This document shows positions 14,401 to 25,255 of a stretch of DNA of 64,000 nt, piece by piece. A model generated the notes under the pieces. The model was given only the letters and a program-made list of their open reading frames with translations, did not search any database and was not told the origin of the DNA. The stretch comes from Colius striatus (lineage: Eukaryota > Chordata > Aves > Coliiformes > Coliidae), in assembly GCF_028858725.1 (NCBI RefSeq), contig NC_084772.1:17833548-17897547 (forward strand), read 5' to 3'. Position numbers and translations under genes: made by a program. The stretch's first letter is position 1. Each line of letters starts with the position of its first letter.

Positions 14401-17400
14401 CTGATGTTGAAGTGCCTGAGAAAGAGGATAGTTGGTTATTGTTAGAAATACTGTGTGCTAGCAGAGATATTCAGAATTGTGCTAGCATCCCAGACACATA
14501 CAGTTGTTCCTGGTCCAACCAAAACACTGTATATTGGGGATGAGATATGCTCTAAATCCATAGCATTTGGTAGGAGAGTCCGAGTGGTGGAAAAGCCTGC
14601 ATCCAACAAAAGGAGTCTTTCACTGAGGAAAATCCTTGTTTTCTGAGGACCTTATTTTCCCATGCTCTGCCATCAGTAAGTGGGACATGCTGGAGTAGAG
14701 GACATCAGCATAGAGCACTACAGAGACTCTGGACTAAAGCAGATTTATTTAACCTAAAAATAGAGCAGAGCATTTTCCAAGTTTTACCAGATTCAGTCCT
14801 CAGCCCACCCTAAATTGTAATTTACACCAGTAAAATCAGATTAAAGCACTTCCACACTCATTTTACTCCTTAAGTTGGGACCTCTTGTCTTCTCGTAGCA
14901 AATCCTGAGTTCTTAACATGCTTCAGACACACGTTCAGCAAATCCTAAATTCTTAACATGCATTCAGACAATACGTTAGAATGTTGATGGCTACCATGAA
15001 AAAATACTATTTGCTGGTCATTAACTCTTTAACTAATGTTTCCTGTCTTTCAGACTTGGCTTCACTTTGTAGACAAGAGGACTAAAAAAGAAGTATCCAC
15101 CAAGTTTTATACTGATGCCATGGTGCTGTTTCACCACATAAACGCTTATGAAGAAGATGGCCACATTATTTTTGATATTATAACCTATGCAGACAATAGC
15201 CTGTATGAAATGTTCTATTTAAAAAACATGGGTAAATACTTTGAAGAGAACAACAGGCTGACCTCCACACCAACCAGCAAACGCTTTGTTATTCCTCTGC
15301 AGTATGACAAGGTAGAAGGAAAATGACTTTTTTAATCTGTTCTTTGATCAGTAATTTAAAATACCTCAGTGTGAATAATGGCTGAATTATTAGTTGCCAT
15401 CCCTTATGTGCAGACATAGACACTAACGTGCAGGAGTTTTGTTTTCTGTATGTATTGTGAGAAATGGCAATGGCTGGGCACACAGTGGATCCACACATCG
15501 ATCCAGGTTCTGATACCATCTATTGTAGACAACAGGGCTGTCAAGCATTTGGAATATCCTCACTAGTATGATTATTTGTAAAGTGCTCTCAAATACAAAC
15601 AGATATATCACCATGGCTGTTGACTGGAAGAGCATGCAAGAGGTTTTGAACAATGTTTCTTCTGCTTTACTGGAAGCCTTTCAATTAAAAGGAAAAGATT
15701 TAAGTGTAAGATTTACCAGGAAGAGGAAAGATTTTATCTTTCAGTTTAATTTAAGGCATCATTTTACATCATTGTTTGCAGGGAAGATTTTATATTGCCC
15801 AGCGATTTGGGCGAGTTTCTGCCCAAAACATTTGGAATGGATAACACTTTTTCTTCTACATCTTAAAATCTTGCTGCTTTGTTCATGTCTCAAAACCAGT
15901 TATGCAGGAATGACAAAGGATATGTTGGATCACACCAGCTATCCAAACAACCCTGCAGTCTTCAGAATTCAGCAATGGCTGAATATTTGAATTAAAAACA
16001 AGAGTCCATTACACCTATTTTTACACTTGATTTATAGCAGGTGCAAAAACCACTAACCTTGGTGACTTCTAGTGGGAAGTTGATACCTGATTCCTTGAAA
16101 CTTATGTTCATTAAATAAATTCACAAGCTATATAATCCATTTATTGTGCTTCTGCAGCATAGCCATGTCTATCTAAACCTTTCTGAAGGCTCAGTTCAGA
16201 ATGTTCATGATATATTAAAATCCTCTGAGTATAACAAGATATATAATGGAAAGGTCAGAATCTAGTGTTACAAGGTAAATGCTCTAAGAAGGAGTTTCTT
16301 GAAACTGGATTATTTGTTTAATCTCAAAATTGTCCATATTAATATCAAGCCTGATGTAAGATCTAAATTACAAGCCCATTCTTAGGGACATGTTACTTTT
16401 TCAGCATATGTCTCTTTCAGGATGCCGAAGTGGGTTCTAATTTAGTCACACTTCCATCTACTGCAACTGCTGTGAAAGAGAAAGATGGCAGCATCTATTG
16501 CCAACCTGAAATACTGTGTGAAGGTGAGACACACACATCAGTGCATTCTAATACAGCCCAATTGCTGTTCATAAATGTAAGGTCTTTGTAAAGCTAAGAG
16601 AAACAAAACTTTTAATTAACACATTTAGCGTACATATTGACAATGTCTTTCTCTTCTGTAATTACCTCCTTGTGGTCTACCCAGTAATATATGACCCTGA
16701 ACCTCTCAGATATATATTTATCAAGAGTAAAATCCTTTAAATGTCTGAACTTACATCAGTTTTATATTAATGTAGGATCCTAAGATTGATCTTATGACTA
16801 TTAACACGGCTTGAAAATCTACCTGTTACAAGAATAACTTGAGTTATATAGGTCTGTTATAAATAGCAACTCCAGTTATTGCAGTATTTTATAAAGATTG
16901 CCTTTGGAAGTGGGTTTTTAAGCTTTTTTCAGGGTATAATAACAAGAATATCTAGAGAGTATATATCTACCTAAAGTCAAAGTAATTTCTTAAAATGGTA
17001 GCCTCCAATTAGATCTCAGATAGTCACATCTCATGTATTTATGAAGAAAGAAAAACAACCAACCAACCAAAACCTTTCATAAGTTCCAGTATAATTATTC
17101 CCTAAGAATGCAAAAATGTCATTTAGGAACTGAAAACCTTGGTTTAATTATCATAGAATCATAGAATGGTAGGGGTTGGAAGGGACCTTTACAGATCATC
17201 TAGTCCAACCCCTCTGCAGAAGCAGCATCACTCTTCAGCTTTTTAGAAATTCAGCCGTACAAAATCTATGCATCACCTGTTTTAAATAGTGTCAAGGTTT
17301 TTCACAGGGCAAAACTTCCTGAAGACTAGCATATGTAAATGTACACTTCAGTGATTTTTTTCTTCTCTGGTTCCTAAGTCTTTAACTGTATTTTACCCAG

Positions 17401-20400
17401 GGATAGAACTGCCTCGGATCAACTATGCCTATAATGGCAAAAAATACAATTACGTCTTTGCGACAGAAGTCCAGTGGAACCCAGTTCCTGCAAAGGTATC
17501 ATTAATAGCTACAAATTCACAAACTGTATTTGTAGAAGAGAAATACAATTTAAACAGTTATAATTACACCATGCTTTACTAGTTTGGCCCAATATATAGC
17601 CTAATATGCATTTGTACATGCAAATTCAAAAGTATATGGTTGTGAGGCCAGAAAACATGCTCATAAACTGCAGCACTTGTAAGCAGGGAGATGAAAAGTT
17701 GGATACATAGTTTAGCCTCATTGGGCTAAACTATGGAAATGATACATTGTCATTTTACTAGTTGAAAATATGGAACATTATTATCATCTGTTAAAAACAC
17801 ATATTTTCCACAGGCATCAGAATAGAGACTTTCTTACAGATATGACTTGAGTTTTGATCCTTGAGTATTCAATAGTGTGTATGTTTCTGTCAAAACTTTT
17901 CCCATCAGTGGGTAGGAATGGAATGCCTAAATTCTTATAAGGGTAAGCTTATGTACCATTTCCTTCATAAAGTATTAGACAACTTAGGCTTCTTTATCCA
18001 GCTTTGTATTTCCAGCTTTTTATTTCTACTGTGTGCAATAGTTACTGGGGCCCTCACTCTTCTGATAAATTTGGCTGAATTTCTGTCATGTGCCCAGAGA
18101 TATACAGAAGAGAGTCAGTGAAAGAAGTGCTAGGCAGATGTCTAGCATTTATAACATTTTTTAACCTAACTAAAAAAATCCCAGTTATTGCAGCAGGATC
18201 TAATCAATTAAAAACATTTTAAAAGATTTTTATTTAAAATATTCTCTTTTTTTGCAAATAAATATTCTCTTCTGCTAGCTAGTTCTGTGTTAGAGGGTAG
18301 CAAATGCTTCCCTTGGGTATGCATCGTGCCAGCTTTTCAGAAGACAGGCAGAGTACAAACAGATTAAGATGAGAAGTATTAATAGTTGAAGGTAAGGGTA
18401 TTGCACAGACAAACTCTCTCTTTTTAATTCTGGTTCTGTGACTATAAGGCAGCTCAAATTGAGATCACTGTTGGTTCCTGTAGGTAATTACCAGAAGTGA
18501 TTGCAAAATAAAGCTGGATTTCTGTATGATGCAACAAAATTTATTGAAGCACATCTTGACAGCAGCTGTAACAAATCTGCAAGTTTGTGATTTCCAGTGT
18601 AGATAATCCCTGCTTGACAGTAATACAACAAAAAACGCTGTTAGATTATTATTTTTGCACATCAGTTGCTCTTTAATGCAACAGCAACCGTGTGTAATCC
18701 TTAGGTAAAGTCTGTCAGTGAAACTGACTCTTTGATAGAAGGGAGAGTTCTGCCAAGTTAACTCAAACAGCTTAATGTTTGCGTAAACCTGTTTTTCGAC
18801 TAAAGGTCAAAAGGGAAAATAATATAACTGCATCTATGTGGGTAGAGAAAAGGCCTTAATAGCATCAAACTGAAAATGCCCATTGGCAATTGATTTGGTC
18901 AGGCACTTGACCCATTAATGAGATGAAAATCTGTACTCTGCTCCTTCAGCTTCACACAGCATGTGTGTGGAATTTTTGCCCCGGTTGTTTAATCTTTACA
19001 TATCACTGTTAATAGCCCTTGTTCTGGCATATATACCCTAGTGAACAATAGAAGGCCTTGAGAAATACCAAGACCACAATAAAGGAAAATAATTGGCAGG
19101 ATTAGAAAACAGGAGGTTTAAATCCTGTTTCCTGCGTTACTGCAGAACCACAGTGATTTGGCACAAGTCACTGACATGTTGTCGGCCTTGGACTCTTCCT
19201 CTGAGTAGTGAGGGCATTATTTATAGTGGAGGTTCTGTCATGATCTGTTAGTATTTGTGAAATGCTCATAAGTGAAAGGTGCAACTGTAATCTAATGGAA
19301 TTAAATTAAAATAACATTATTTGTTTATGCAGCCATGAAATGTGACTCCAAAGTTTAACATGTTCCAGGTGTTTCCTTCTTGTGATGACACATGCCATAT
19401 TCCTCCTTCACTCTTGGCATTGGTTCCACATGCCAGCAGTCTGTTCATGTTGTACCTTTGGAGTAAACTGCTGCCTGGGTCACTGATATTTTTCTTTTCT
19501 GTTCACAACAATTTAGATTGTAAAATTTAATATCCAGACAAAGGAAATGCTCCAATGGGCAGAGGACAGCTGCTGGCCATCCGAGCCCATTTTTGTTCCC
19601 AGCCCTGATGCAACAGAAGAGGATGATGGTAAAATAATGACATCACTTTTAAAGATGGGGTTACATGACTTTTGCATTAAGTCTTCCAAGTTTCATTGTT
19701 CTTAGTCAAAAATCTGGGTTGATGCTTCCACTGTGAGATTAAATTTAGCACCAGTTGTTTTACTGATGCAGACAAAAACCCGAAGCAATGACAGATCAAA
19801 ATCAGCCTGTGTAATGTCCCACGGTAGCCATAAACAATAAAACCAATGCTTAGGCCTTTCCAGAGAGCCACTCTGTGCTGGATTTGTCAGTAGATTAGAG
19901 CAGCTGAGGATAAGAACAAGAAGTGGCACTGCAAGAATCCATGTAATCTTGATCCATGTAATTTCAGCGACTCCTTGCAAAGGCAAATGGTAGACACAAG
20001 GATGAGTCCCAGAACTGCCAGGCACAGGATTCATTGTTGGTTTGCTTTTTTCCTTCCCAATGAACTGTAGGCAGACCAGAAAAAAAGCACAGAAGAGAAG
20101 CATTCATTAGTTATTTAGCACTCTCAGTAGACTTCTTGATCTAGTAAGCATGTTCAGTTTGTGTCCTAAAAATCTTAGGAAACAATAATTATTTCCCGAC
20201 AGTGTTACCTTTTCTGCTTGGTGTAACTAGTATATGCTTCTAATTCTTCATTTATATGTCACAGGCGTTGTCCTGACCTGTGTTGTGACATCTGATACAA
20301 AGAAAGCACCCTTTCTACTTGTCTTGGATGCTAAAACATTTCAAGAATTGGGCCGAGCCACCGTAGATGTAGAAATGCATCTGGACCTGCACGGAATGTT

Positions 20401-20437
20401 TATACCAGAGAAAGACCTGAAGGCTGAGACTGAGTAA
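5340..20437 (+). CDS. BCO1: Beta-carotene 15,15'-dioxygenase, 11 coding exons (whole gene span, start to stop)
   Basis: Cytosolic non-haem iron enzyme that splits beta-carotene at the central 15,15' double bond into two molecules of retinal, the entry step from provitamin A carotenoids to retinoids. Coding exons: 5340-5403, 8658-8786, 10437-10566, 11912-12059, 12926-13073, 14011-14231, 15054-15311, 16421-16523, 17401-17495, 19517-19628, 20265-20437. They sum to 1581 nt, 526 residues plus TAA, as I recall for chicken BCO1 (human 547, with a longer tail). The whole protein is one RPE65/carotenoid-oxygenase beta-propeller. The four iron-ligand histidines of the family are all present, at about residues 172 (SHPHYD), 236 (SYYHSFG), 307 ([10 protein letters not shown]) and 512 (DLHGMF). 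The C-terminus ends KAETE. BCO2, the paralogue, is excluded by close similarity to BCO1 and by the GAN neighbour. No frameshift or premature stop; all introns GT-AG. Confidence 0.97.
5404..8657 (+). other. BCO1 intron 1
   Basis: A 3.25 kb phase 1 intron, GTAAGT to TTATAG. AT-rich, with no CR1 or other repeat that I recognise. A minus-strand frame of 133 codons at 5858-6259 resembles nothing known and is taken as chance. Confidence 0.85.
8658..8786 (+). CDS. BCO1: BCO1 coding exon 2
   Basis: Carries the highly conserved family start of the propeller: [12 protein letters not shown] and [13 protein letters not shown]. Enters and leaves in phase 1 (129 nt). The acceptor is TTATAG and the donor is GTAAGT. 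The following intron (8787-10436) holds the CR1 fragment at 9712-10230. Confidence 0.96.
9712..10230 (-). mobile_element. CR1 LINE fragment in BCO1 intron 2
   Basis: On the minus strand the sequence encodes pieces of the C-terminal part of the CR1 reverse-transcriptase ORF, including [34 protein letters not shown] and [16 protein letters not shown], in two overlapping frames with interruptions. It stops abruptly just after the KYLNGGCQ stretch and lacks the rest of ORF2 and the ATTCTATG-type 3' tail. Inactive remnant. Confidence 0.92.
10437..10566 (+). CDS. BCO1: BCO1 coding exon 3
   Basis: Encodes [20 protein letters not shown] through DPCKNIFA, nearly invariant among vertebrate BCO1. Acceptor TGTCAG, donor CCAA followed by GTAAGC; enters in phase 1 and leaves in phase 2. 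The next intron (10567-11911, 1.35 kb) shows nothing recognisable apart from an A-rich run near 11006. Confidence 0.95.
11912..12059 (+). CDS. BCO1: BCO1 coding exon 4
   Basis: Encodes [20 protein letters not shown] and on to [10 protein letters not shown]. Acceptor GTACAG, donor GTATAG; ends in phase 0. The next intron, 12060-12925, has no visible feature. Confidence 0.95.
12926..13073 (+). CDS. BCO1: BCO1 coding exon 5 (first iron ligand)
   Basis: Encodes [20 protein letters not shown] through KIPSSVP. The first His of SHPHYD is residue 172, the first of the four family iron ligands. Acceptor TTCCAG, donor GTAAGA; ends in phase 1. The intron to 14010 has no visible feature. Confidence 0.96.
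14011..14231 (+). CDS. BCO1: BCO1 coding exon 6 (second iron ligand)
   Basis: Encodes [14 protein letters not shown], then [15 protein letters not shown] and [17 protein letters not shown]. The His of SYYHSFG (about residue 236) is the second iron ligand. The donor GTATTT is weaker than the others. This exon starts one residue shorter than human in the variable linker after SVP. Confidence 0.95.
14897..14977 (+). repeat. Two-copy tandem duplication, unit about 40 bp
   Basis: The segment beginning AGCAAATCCT at 14897 is repeated, with a few substitutions, directly after itself at 14937. It lies in BCO1 intron 6, about 75 bp before the exon 7 acceptor. Both copies contain TTCTTAACATGC. Confidence 0.85.
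15054..15311 (+). CDS. BCO1: BCO1 coding exon 7 (third iron ligand)
   Basis: The largest BCO1 exon, 86 codons, phase 0 at both ends. Encodes [20 protein letters not shown], then [16 protein letters not shown] and [10 protein letters not shown]. The first His of [10 protein letters not shown] (about 307) is the third iron ligand. Donor GTAGAA. The next intron, 15312-16420, holds an open 140-codon + frame at 15568-15990 that I do not recognise. Confidence 0.96.
16421..16523 (+). CDS. BCO1: BCO1 coding exon 8
   Basis: Encodes [20 protein letters not shown] and [14 protein letters not shown]; ends in phase 1 at GTGAGA. One residue shorter than human around the STAT stretch. The intron to 17400 contains the small CR1 3' end at 17152-17235. 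Confidence 0.95.
17152..17235 (-). mobile_element. CR1 3'-end fragment in BCO1 intron 8
   Basis: Begins on the + strand with the double ATCATAGAATCATAGAAT motif, the reverse complement of the CR1 3' tail repeat, followed by the typical GGTTGGAAGGGACC and CATCTAGTCCAACCCC of the CR1 3' untranslated end. Only about 80 bp remain, a short 5'-truncated insertion. Confidence 0.88.
17401..17495 (+). CDS. BCO1: BCO1 coding exon 9
   Basis: Encodes [20 protein letters not shown], then [12 protein letters not shown]. Acceptor TACCCAG, donor GTATCA, ends in phase 0. Confidence 0.95.
17496..19516 (+). other. BCO1 intron 9
   Basis: About 2 kb of AT-rich intron without a recognisable repeat or conserved frame. 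The acceptor (AATTTAG) has a poor pyrimidine tract compared with the other BCO1 introns. Confidence 0.8.
19517..19628 (+). CDS. BCO1: BCO1 coding exon 10
   Basis: Encodes [20 protein letters not shown] then [17 protein letters not shown]. Donor GTAAAA; ends in phase 1. The following intron, 19629-20264, holds a minus-strand frame at 19702-20103 with hydrophobic stretches that I regard as chance. Confidence 0.94.
20265..20437 (+). CDS. BCO1: BCO1 coding exon 11 (fourth iron ligand and stop)
   Basis: Encodes [20 protein letters not shown] and on to [20 protein letters not shown], ending in AETE and TAA at 20435-20437. The His of DLHG (about 512) is the fourth iron ligand. The short tail agrees with bird BCO1 rather than the longer mammalian one. 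Confidence 0.96.
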
Positions 20438-21438
20438 CATGATATTTCTCCTGTTGCACAGTGAGACAACCTTCTGAATGTGACAAGAAATTACTAAATA
20501 TAACCTCATCAATGACTACCTAGAATCTCTTCTAAGAGCAATGACTTTTATTACAAATAGCTATATACACAGCTGTACACAACTGTTCCAAAAGATGGAT
20601 GATCAGTATTAAGTGTTAATGTTGGATACAACTTGTGTGGCAGGGAATAGAAGACAAACGTAACAAGAAATGTTTTAGAGGAGAACATTGCTTTCAGAGC
20701 AAATGAATTATGTGTGGGATGATGCATGATGTGAGTCACTTATATCTGCAGATCATATAACTTTCATGGACTGTTTGAAGACTTGCAGCTCACCACATAA
20801 GTTGTTTCCCACCAGAAAACCTCACGTTAAACTATCTGCTACGATACTGATAATTCATGGTAATGCATTCTCTTGGTGCTAGATTTTTTTAAACCCCACT
20901 ATAACCAAAGTGTTACATTGAGGTGCTAAACTTTCTAATTTAGAACCTAAAAAAACTGCTTTGCTAATAATTTCATAGTGTATTTTTCCCTTTTATGTTG
21001 ACAAAAGCAAGTAAGTTGAAATAGAATGTATGTAGTATTTTATGTAGAATTCAATTATACTTTAGTGCTATTTAGTCTTAAGCATTTTGTACTTAACATC
21101 AGTTTTCCCTGAGGAGAATATTTGATAAGACATTTCATGTAATAGATGATCACATTGTGTAAAAAGATAACCAGAAATGTAGTTATTTGCTACTAGTGCA
21201 AGTTAGTTAATTACGGTGTGCATATGAATGAGAGTATATTTCCAGCAGAACTCAGATACACGTTCAACAAACTGTTCAGATAAAAGAGTGAAGCACCTAA
21301 TTTAGACCTTATCTGAACTCCCCTGTAGCTGAAACTACAAGCTATTATTGCTATAGCTTGTCTATAGGTATTTATTGTCTGCTTAGGAGCATCCATGTTC
21401 TGACATGGGTTTCCCATTGCCTGTAACAGATGCTTCCC

Positions 21439-21444
21439 AATAAA
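21439..21444 (+). terminator. Candidate BCO1 polyadenylation signal
   Basis: Canonical AATAAA about 1 kb after the stop codon, the first exact hexamer I see downstream. A later AATAAA at 22612 could serve as a distal site. Transcript ends are not provable from sequence. Confidence 0.4.
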
Positions 21445-24400
21445 AGCATACAATTCTCATTCATAGTCACAATTAAAAAGCATATTTCCATATAGAGTTC
21501 AAATGCCAAATATACTGTGAGTGGTGGTTGTTATAGGAATGGCATTTCCTAATCCCCAGAGTGTACTTCTGATTTAGGGTATTGTTTTTTCTTTAAACGA
21601 GAGCTTTTTTACCTTGAATTGTATTTTCCTGTTGTAGTTACCTTTACTGTTGGAGGCATCTTTACTGATGGAGAAAACTAAGTGTACATCCATCCAGTTC
21701 AGGTGTTCAGCTGGTCTGTACATATCACCACACTACTCAGGTATCTCACTCTTTTATATACTCACTCTCAGAGTGTCCCTGCTGCTTGCTGTGTTTTACA
21801 GGTAGGAAACTGAAAGAAGCCATTGTCATTGACTGTCTCCTCACCACATGAGTATCAGGGCTTTGATGACTTGTTCATGGTTACATAAGATGTTTATGGC
21901 AGAGCAGGAATTGAACCAACATCATCCACAGTTCTTGTTTACACTGTAACAGCTGCACCTCCCTTCCTCTGCTTAAGCCTTTACATTTTGCAAGTATAAA
22001 GAATATACAGGCTATTTTTAATGTTGGAAATGTCACTGGTGAGATGTAGAGTGAAAATACGCATTTTGAGCCATTCCAATGTTTATATATTCCATTAAAA
22101 GGAAACAAACACTTCAGTGAGGTGTGTCTGCAGAAATGGTCATCTTCACTGTTTTCAAGACATATTACCACTGCATTTAAGAGAACTATGTCTTCTAAAG
22201 AAGAAATTCAATTCCATTTTTTGTAAGTACTGTGGAACCAGTGCTAGAAGACTGACTTCTGATGCTGGCACGGGACTGCAGCTGTGGGGATGTTTCTTTT
22301 AAACTGAAAAAAGTTTGGGTTTAACAAGTCTCTTCAAATATTTCTGGAATTACAAGATGGTAACGAATCAAAGGTGTAACCATTATTCTAGATCTCCCTT
22401 TCAGAGCTTGTCTCCAGAATTTCTTCTGTAGAATTCATAGTATTATGTTTCTGGATGATCATGAGTTGGGATACAGGGGTTACTTGACTTCTGAGCAGCT
22501 AATTCTTCTTGGCAGAGATGACATGATGGGGGAATATTCATCATAATCCAGATGTGTTATCTGCAGTGCAAGAAAGCAAATGTGTTATTTACATTCATGT
22601 ATCCTGCAGAAAATAAATGACAGGAGCATGTCTTTGGTATGATTTTTTAAACAAAGAATGCTGTATTCCCTTGGACAGCATTACAAAGATCTAATTAGCG
22701 TCGGGTTTGTAATAGAGGAAAACAGTGATGTGAACTTGGATTTGCCAATCCCAGTATCCTCCTGTGGCAAAGACAATATGGACAAAACCACACGGCTAAT
22801 CACAATTTGTTTGAGGATGTTTTTAGCAGGTGGAATAGCAATCTGATGAAACATTTACCCCGAATATGGCAATACACTCTTATCGTGTATATGCTGACAG
22901 TAACATGGGGGAATGCACACCTGCTTTGCCGAGTGGCTGCGAGGCTTGTGGGGTTTCTTTGTTGTGGTAACACAGCACGTGGTAAGGAGTTTGCTTCTCT
23001 GACACCCTTCACCATGAATGAAATCTTGAGGGATGGAAAGGTTTAATTCTTTTTGCACCAATTTGAGTCATCGATTAGCCCAGTAAACCTACTGGAATTA
23101 TTGTAATGGCATAAGATAGAATCTACATTTAGTGACTGCAAATAAAAATAGTAAGGATAGGTTGCTCCATTAAAGGAAAAAACCATAGTTGAGCAAGGGA
23201 ATCAGGCCATGGTGATGCATACATATGATTAGTTTAAAGATGCTACAGATGGCCCTCTATTTAGTAGAGTGGTTTGGTTTGGTGGTGTTTTGGTTTGGTT
23301 TTTTTTTAATCAACGGGTTTCATGAAATGGAACAAATAACAAAGCACAACAATTAATTGGTGCTCTGGAAGTAGGTATTACCTGTTACAGCTCATCCTAT
23401 TGCCCCACATATGCAGCAGGAGGAAGCAGAAACACTGTTTACTAGGACGAGTTAAAAACCAGAAATACAATTATGTTTTGCTATGTAACAATCTATGCAG
23501 GAGGCACAGAAACAAACTGGTGTTTTCAATAATCAGGCCACTCAATGACAGCTTTTGCAATAATTTAAACCACCGTTCCCTTGGGTGTGCAATTACCAAA
23601 GTATTAATAACAAACAAAATACATCTTTCACCACAGTCAGGATGCAGAATGCTCTCTGCTTCCATTACCCTCAAAGAGAGCTGGGGATGTGTCCTCTGGA
23701 TCTACTGTGCTCTTCCTCATTCTACACTTGACATCCTTGATAATTATCCCCGAGACAGAAGTGGCCTTCTAATACTTTTTAATGGGTATAAGTAATGCAA
23801 AGTTCCTGGTGTTTCATGCAGGTTAGTATGTTCTTAGGCCTTCCAATATACCAGGACATGAAACATATCTTGTGTTTCATCTAAAACTCTTCTTCAAAGC
23901 TGCACAGCAAACTTAGAGCAGTTCTCCTCTGTGACCCCTCTCTGGCCAGAAAGCACTTTGTAAATGCTTGCTGGCTTAAATGGAGCCACTCACACTCATC
24001 ACAAGCAAGGCTTGGTGCAGTGTTTTGGCTACTGGGGTCTCACATCTGCAAATGTCTGATGAAATCTCCATCTGGAGAACAAAACAGTATTGTGTCCGAC
24101 ATGGAAAGGACAACGTTGCCTTTGTAAAGTCATTCATTTCTCTGTCCGTATGAGGACATTTCCAGATACTTTTGTTCTATTTACTTTCTAGTGGTAAAAT
24201 TATTCGGAGACACCACCGAACTGGACTAGGATGAATTATAACACCTTGATCACATTTCAAAGATGGGTATTTTTAAGTGTTGTGCTTGACATTGCCGAGT
24301 CAAAGAAATGCAATTAGTAGAAGCACCACAGACCAGGCCCTCTGAAAAGTTTATTCTCCCAGTGGGGAAACAGGAAGGCCAATGGGTGTTTCAGAGCCTG

Positions 24401-24567
24401 CAAAATCCACCTCTGCTGCTGTCAGAGAGGGGCCCCGGTGAGCTGCAGAGTTTGCCCTCTCCCGGCAGTACCGAGTTGTGAGGTGGATCTCAGTGCCAAT
24501 TGAGTTTCCCTACTTTAAAGCTGGATGCCGTTGAAGTCAGCAGCAGTGCATGGAATCAACTCATCTC

Positions 24568-24591
24568 TTAATGTGCAATTATGCACATTAA
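24568..24591. promoter_or_regulatory. Perfect inverted repeat upstream of GAN
   Basis: Ten-base arms TTAATGTGCA and TGCACATTAA flank ATTA, about 500 bp before the GAN start and just outside its CpG island. It could be a dimeric factor site or chance; no factor is assigned. Confidence 0.35.
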
Positions 24592-24993
24592 ATATATGGC
24601 CCAAAACCTTGTGAAGAGTTTTGAATACAATCTCTTTGCCTGGAAAGGGCCTATTTCCAGCTGGCAGCTAAGGAAAGCAGCACTATGGGCAGGAGTCTCG
24701 CTGAGTTTCTCATTCTCTAGCTCCTATCACTGGCACCCCTGGCTCACGTGGAGGCGAAGAGGAATAAAAAAGCTCAGTCACGTTTTAGAGCTAAGAGGGG
24801 ATAAGAGAGAAGAGTCCGGGGTCGTCGCCCCGCAGCCGCAGAGCCGCTCGGCTCCCGCAGCAGCCCCGCGTCGTGCTCCTGCGCCCGCGGGCCCGGCAGC
24901 CGCGGCCGCCTCCGCACCCCCCCTCGGGGGGAGGCCGGCGGGCGGGCGGGCGGGGCGGCGCAGGCTGATGATGTCAGCGGCGGGCGGGCAGCC

Positions 24994-25002
24994 ATGGTGT
25001 GA
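24994..25002 (+). other. Minimal upstream ORF (Met-Val-stop) in the GAN leader
   Basis: ATG GTG TGA with a strong GCC-ATG-G context, 87 bp before the GAN stop-free frame's ATG. It matters only if transcription starts upstream of 24994. Confidence 0.45.
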
Positions 25003-25088
25003 GGGCAGTGATTGAGGCGGCCGGCCGGGCGCGGCGCGGCTCGGCACGGCGCAGTTCAGCTCAGCGGGGCTCGGCTCAGCCCGGCAGC

Positions 25089-25255
25089 ATGTCGGGGCCG
25101 AGCGCCGTGTCAGACCCTCAGCACCCGGCGCGGCTGCTGCGGGCCCTCAGCTCCTTCCGCGAGGAGAGTCGCTTCTGCGATGCGCACCTGGTGCTGGAGG
25201 GGGAGGAGATCCCGGTGCAGAAGAACATCCTGGCGGCCGCCAGCCCCTACATCAG
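25089..25255 (+). CDS. GAN: GAN coding exon 1
   Basis: Encodes [20 protein letters not shown] and on through [14 protein letters not shown] to SPYIR; the first half of the BTB domain. Start at 25089 has A at -3. The frame stays open upstream to at least 24999 without another ATG. Donor GTACGG; leaves in phase 2. Confidence 0.96.

Larger units (their letters stand above)
20438..24780 (+). other. BCO1 3' UTR and BCO1-GAN intergenic region
   Basis: No coding exon recognised. AATAAA at 21439-21444 would give a 3' UTR of about 1 kb, and another AATAAA at 22612-22617 about 2.2 kb. A GGTTT/GGTTTT-rich run lies at 23271-23310 and a perfect inverted repeat at 24568-24591. No CR1 is visible. Frames at 23400-23795 and 22807-23046 look like chance. 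Confidence 0.7.

Noticed and set aside
19702-20103. 133-codon minus frame with hydrophobic stretches in BCO1 intron 10
   Set aside because: Hydrophobic runs follow from A/T-rich antisense sequence; no family resemblance or promoter.
23400-23795. 131-codon + frame between BCO1 and GAN
   Set aside because: No motif, no conservation that I can judge, irregular composition; considered chance.
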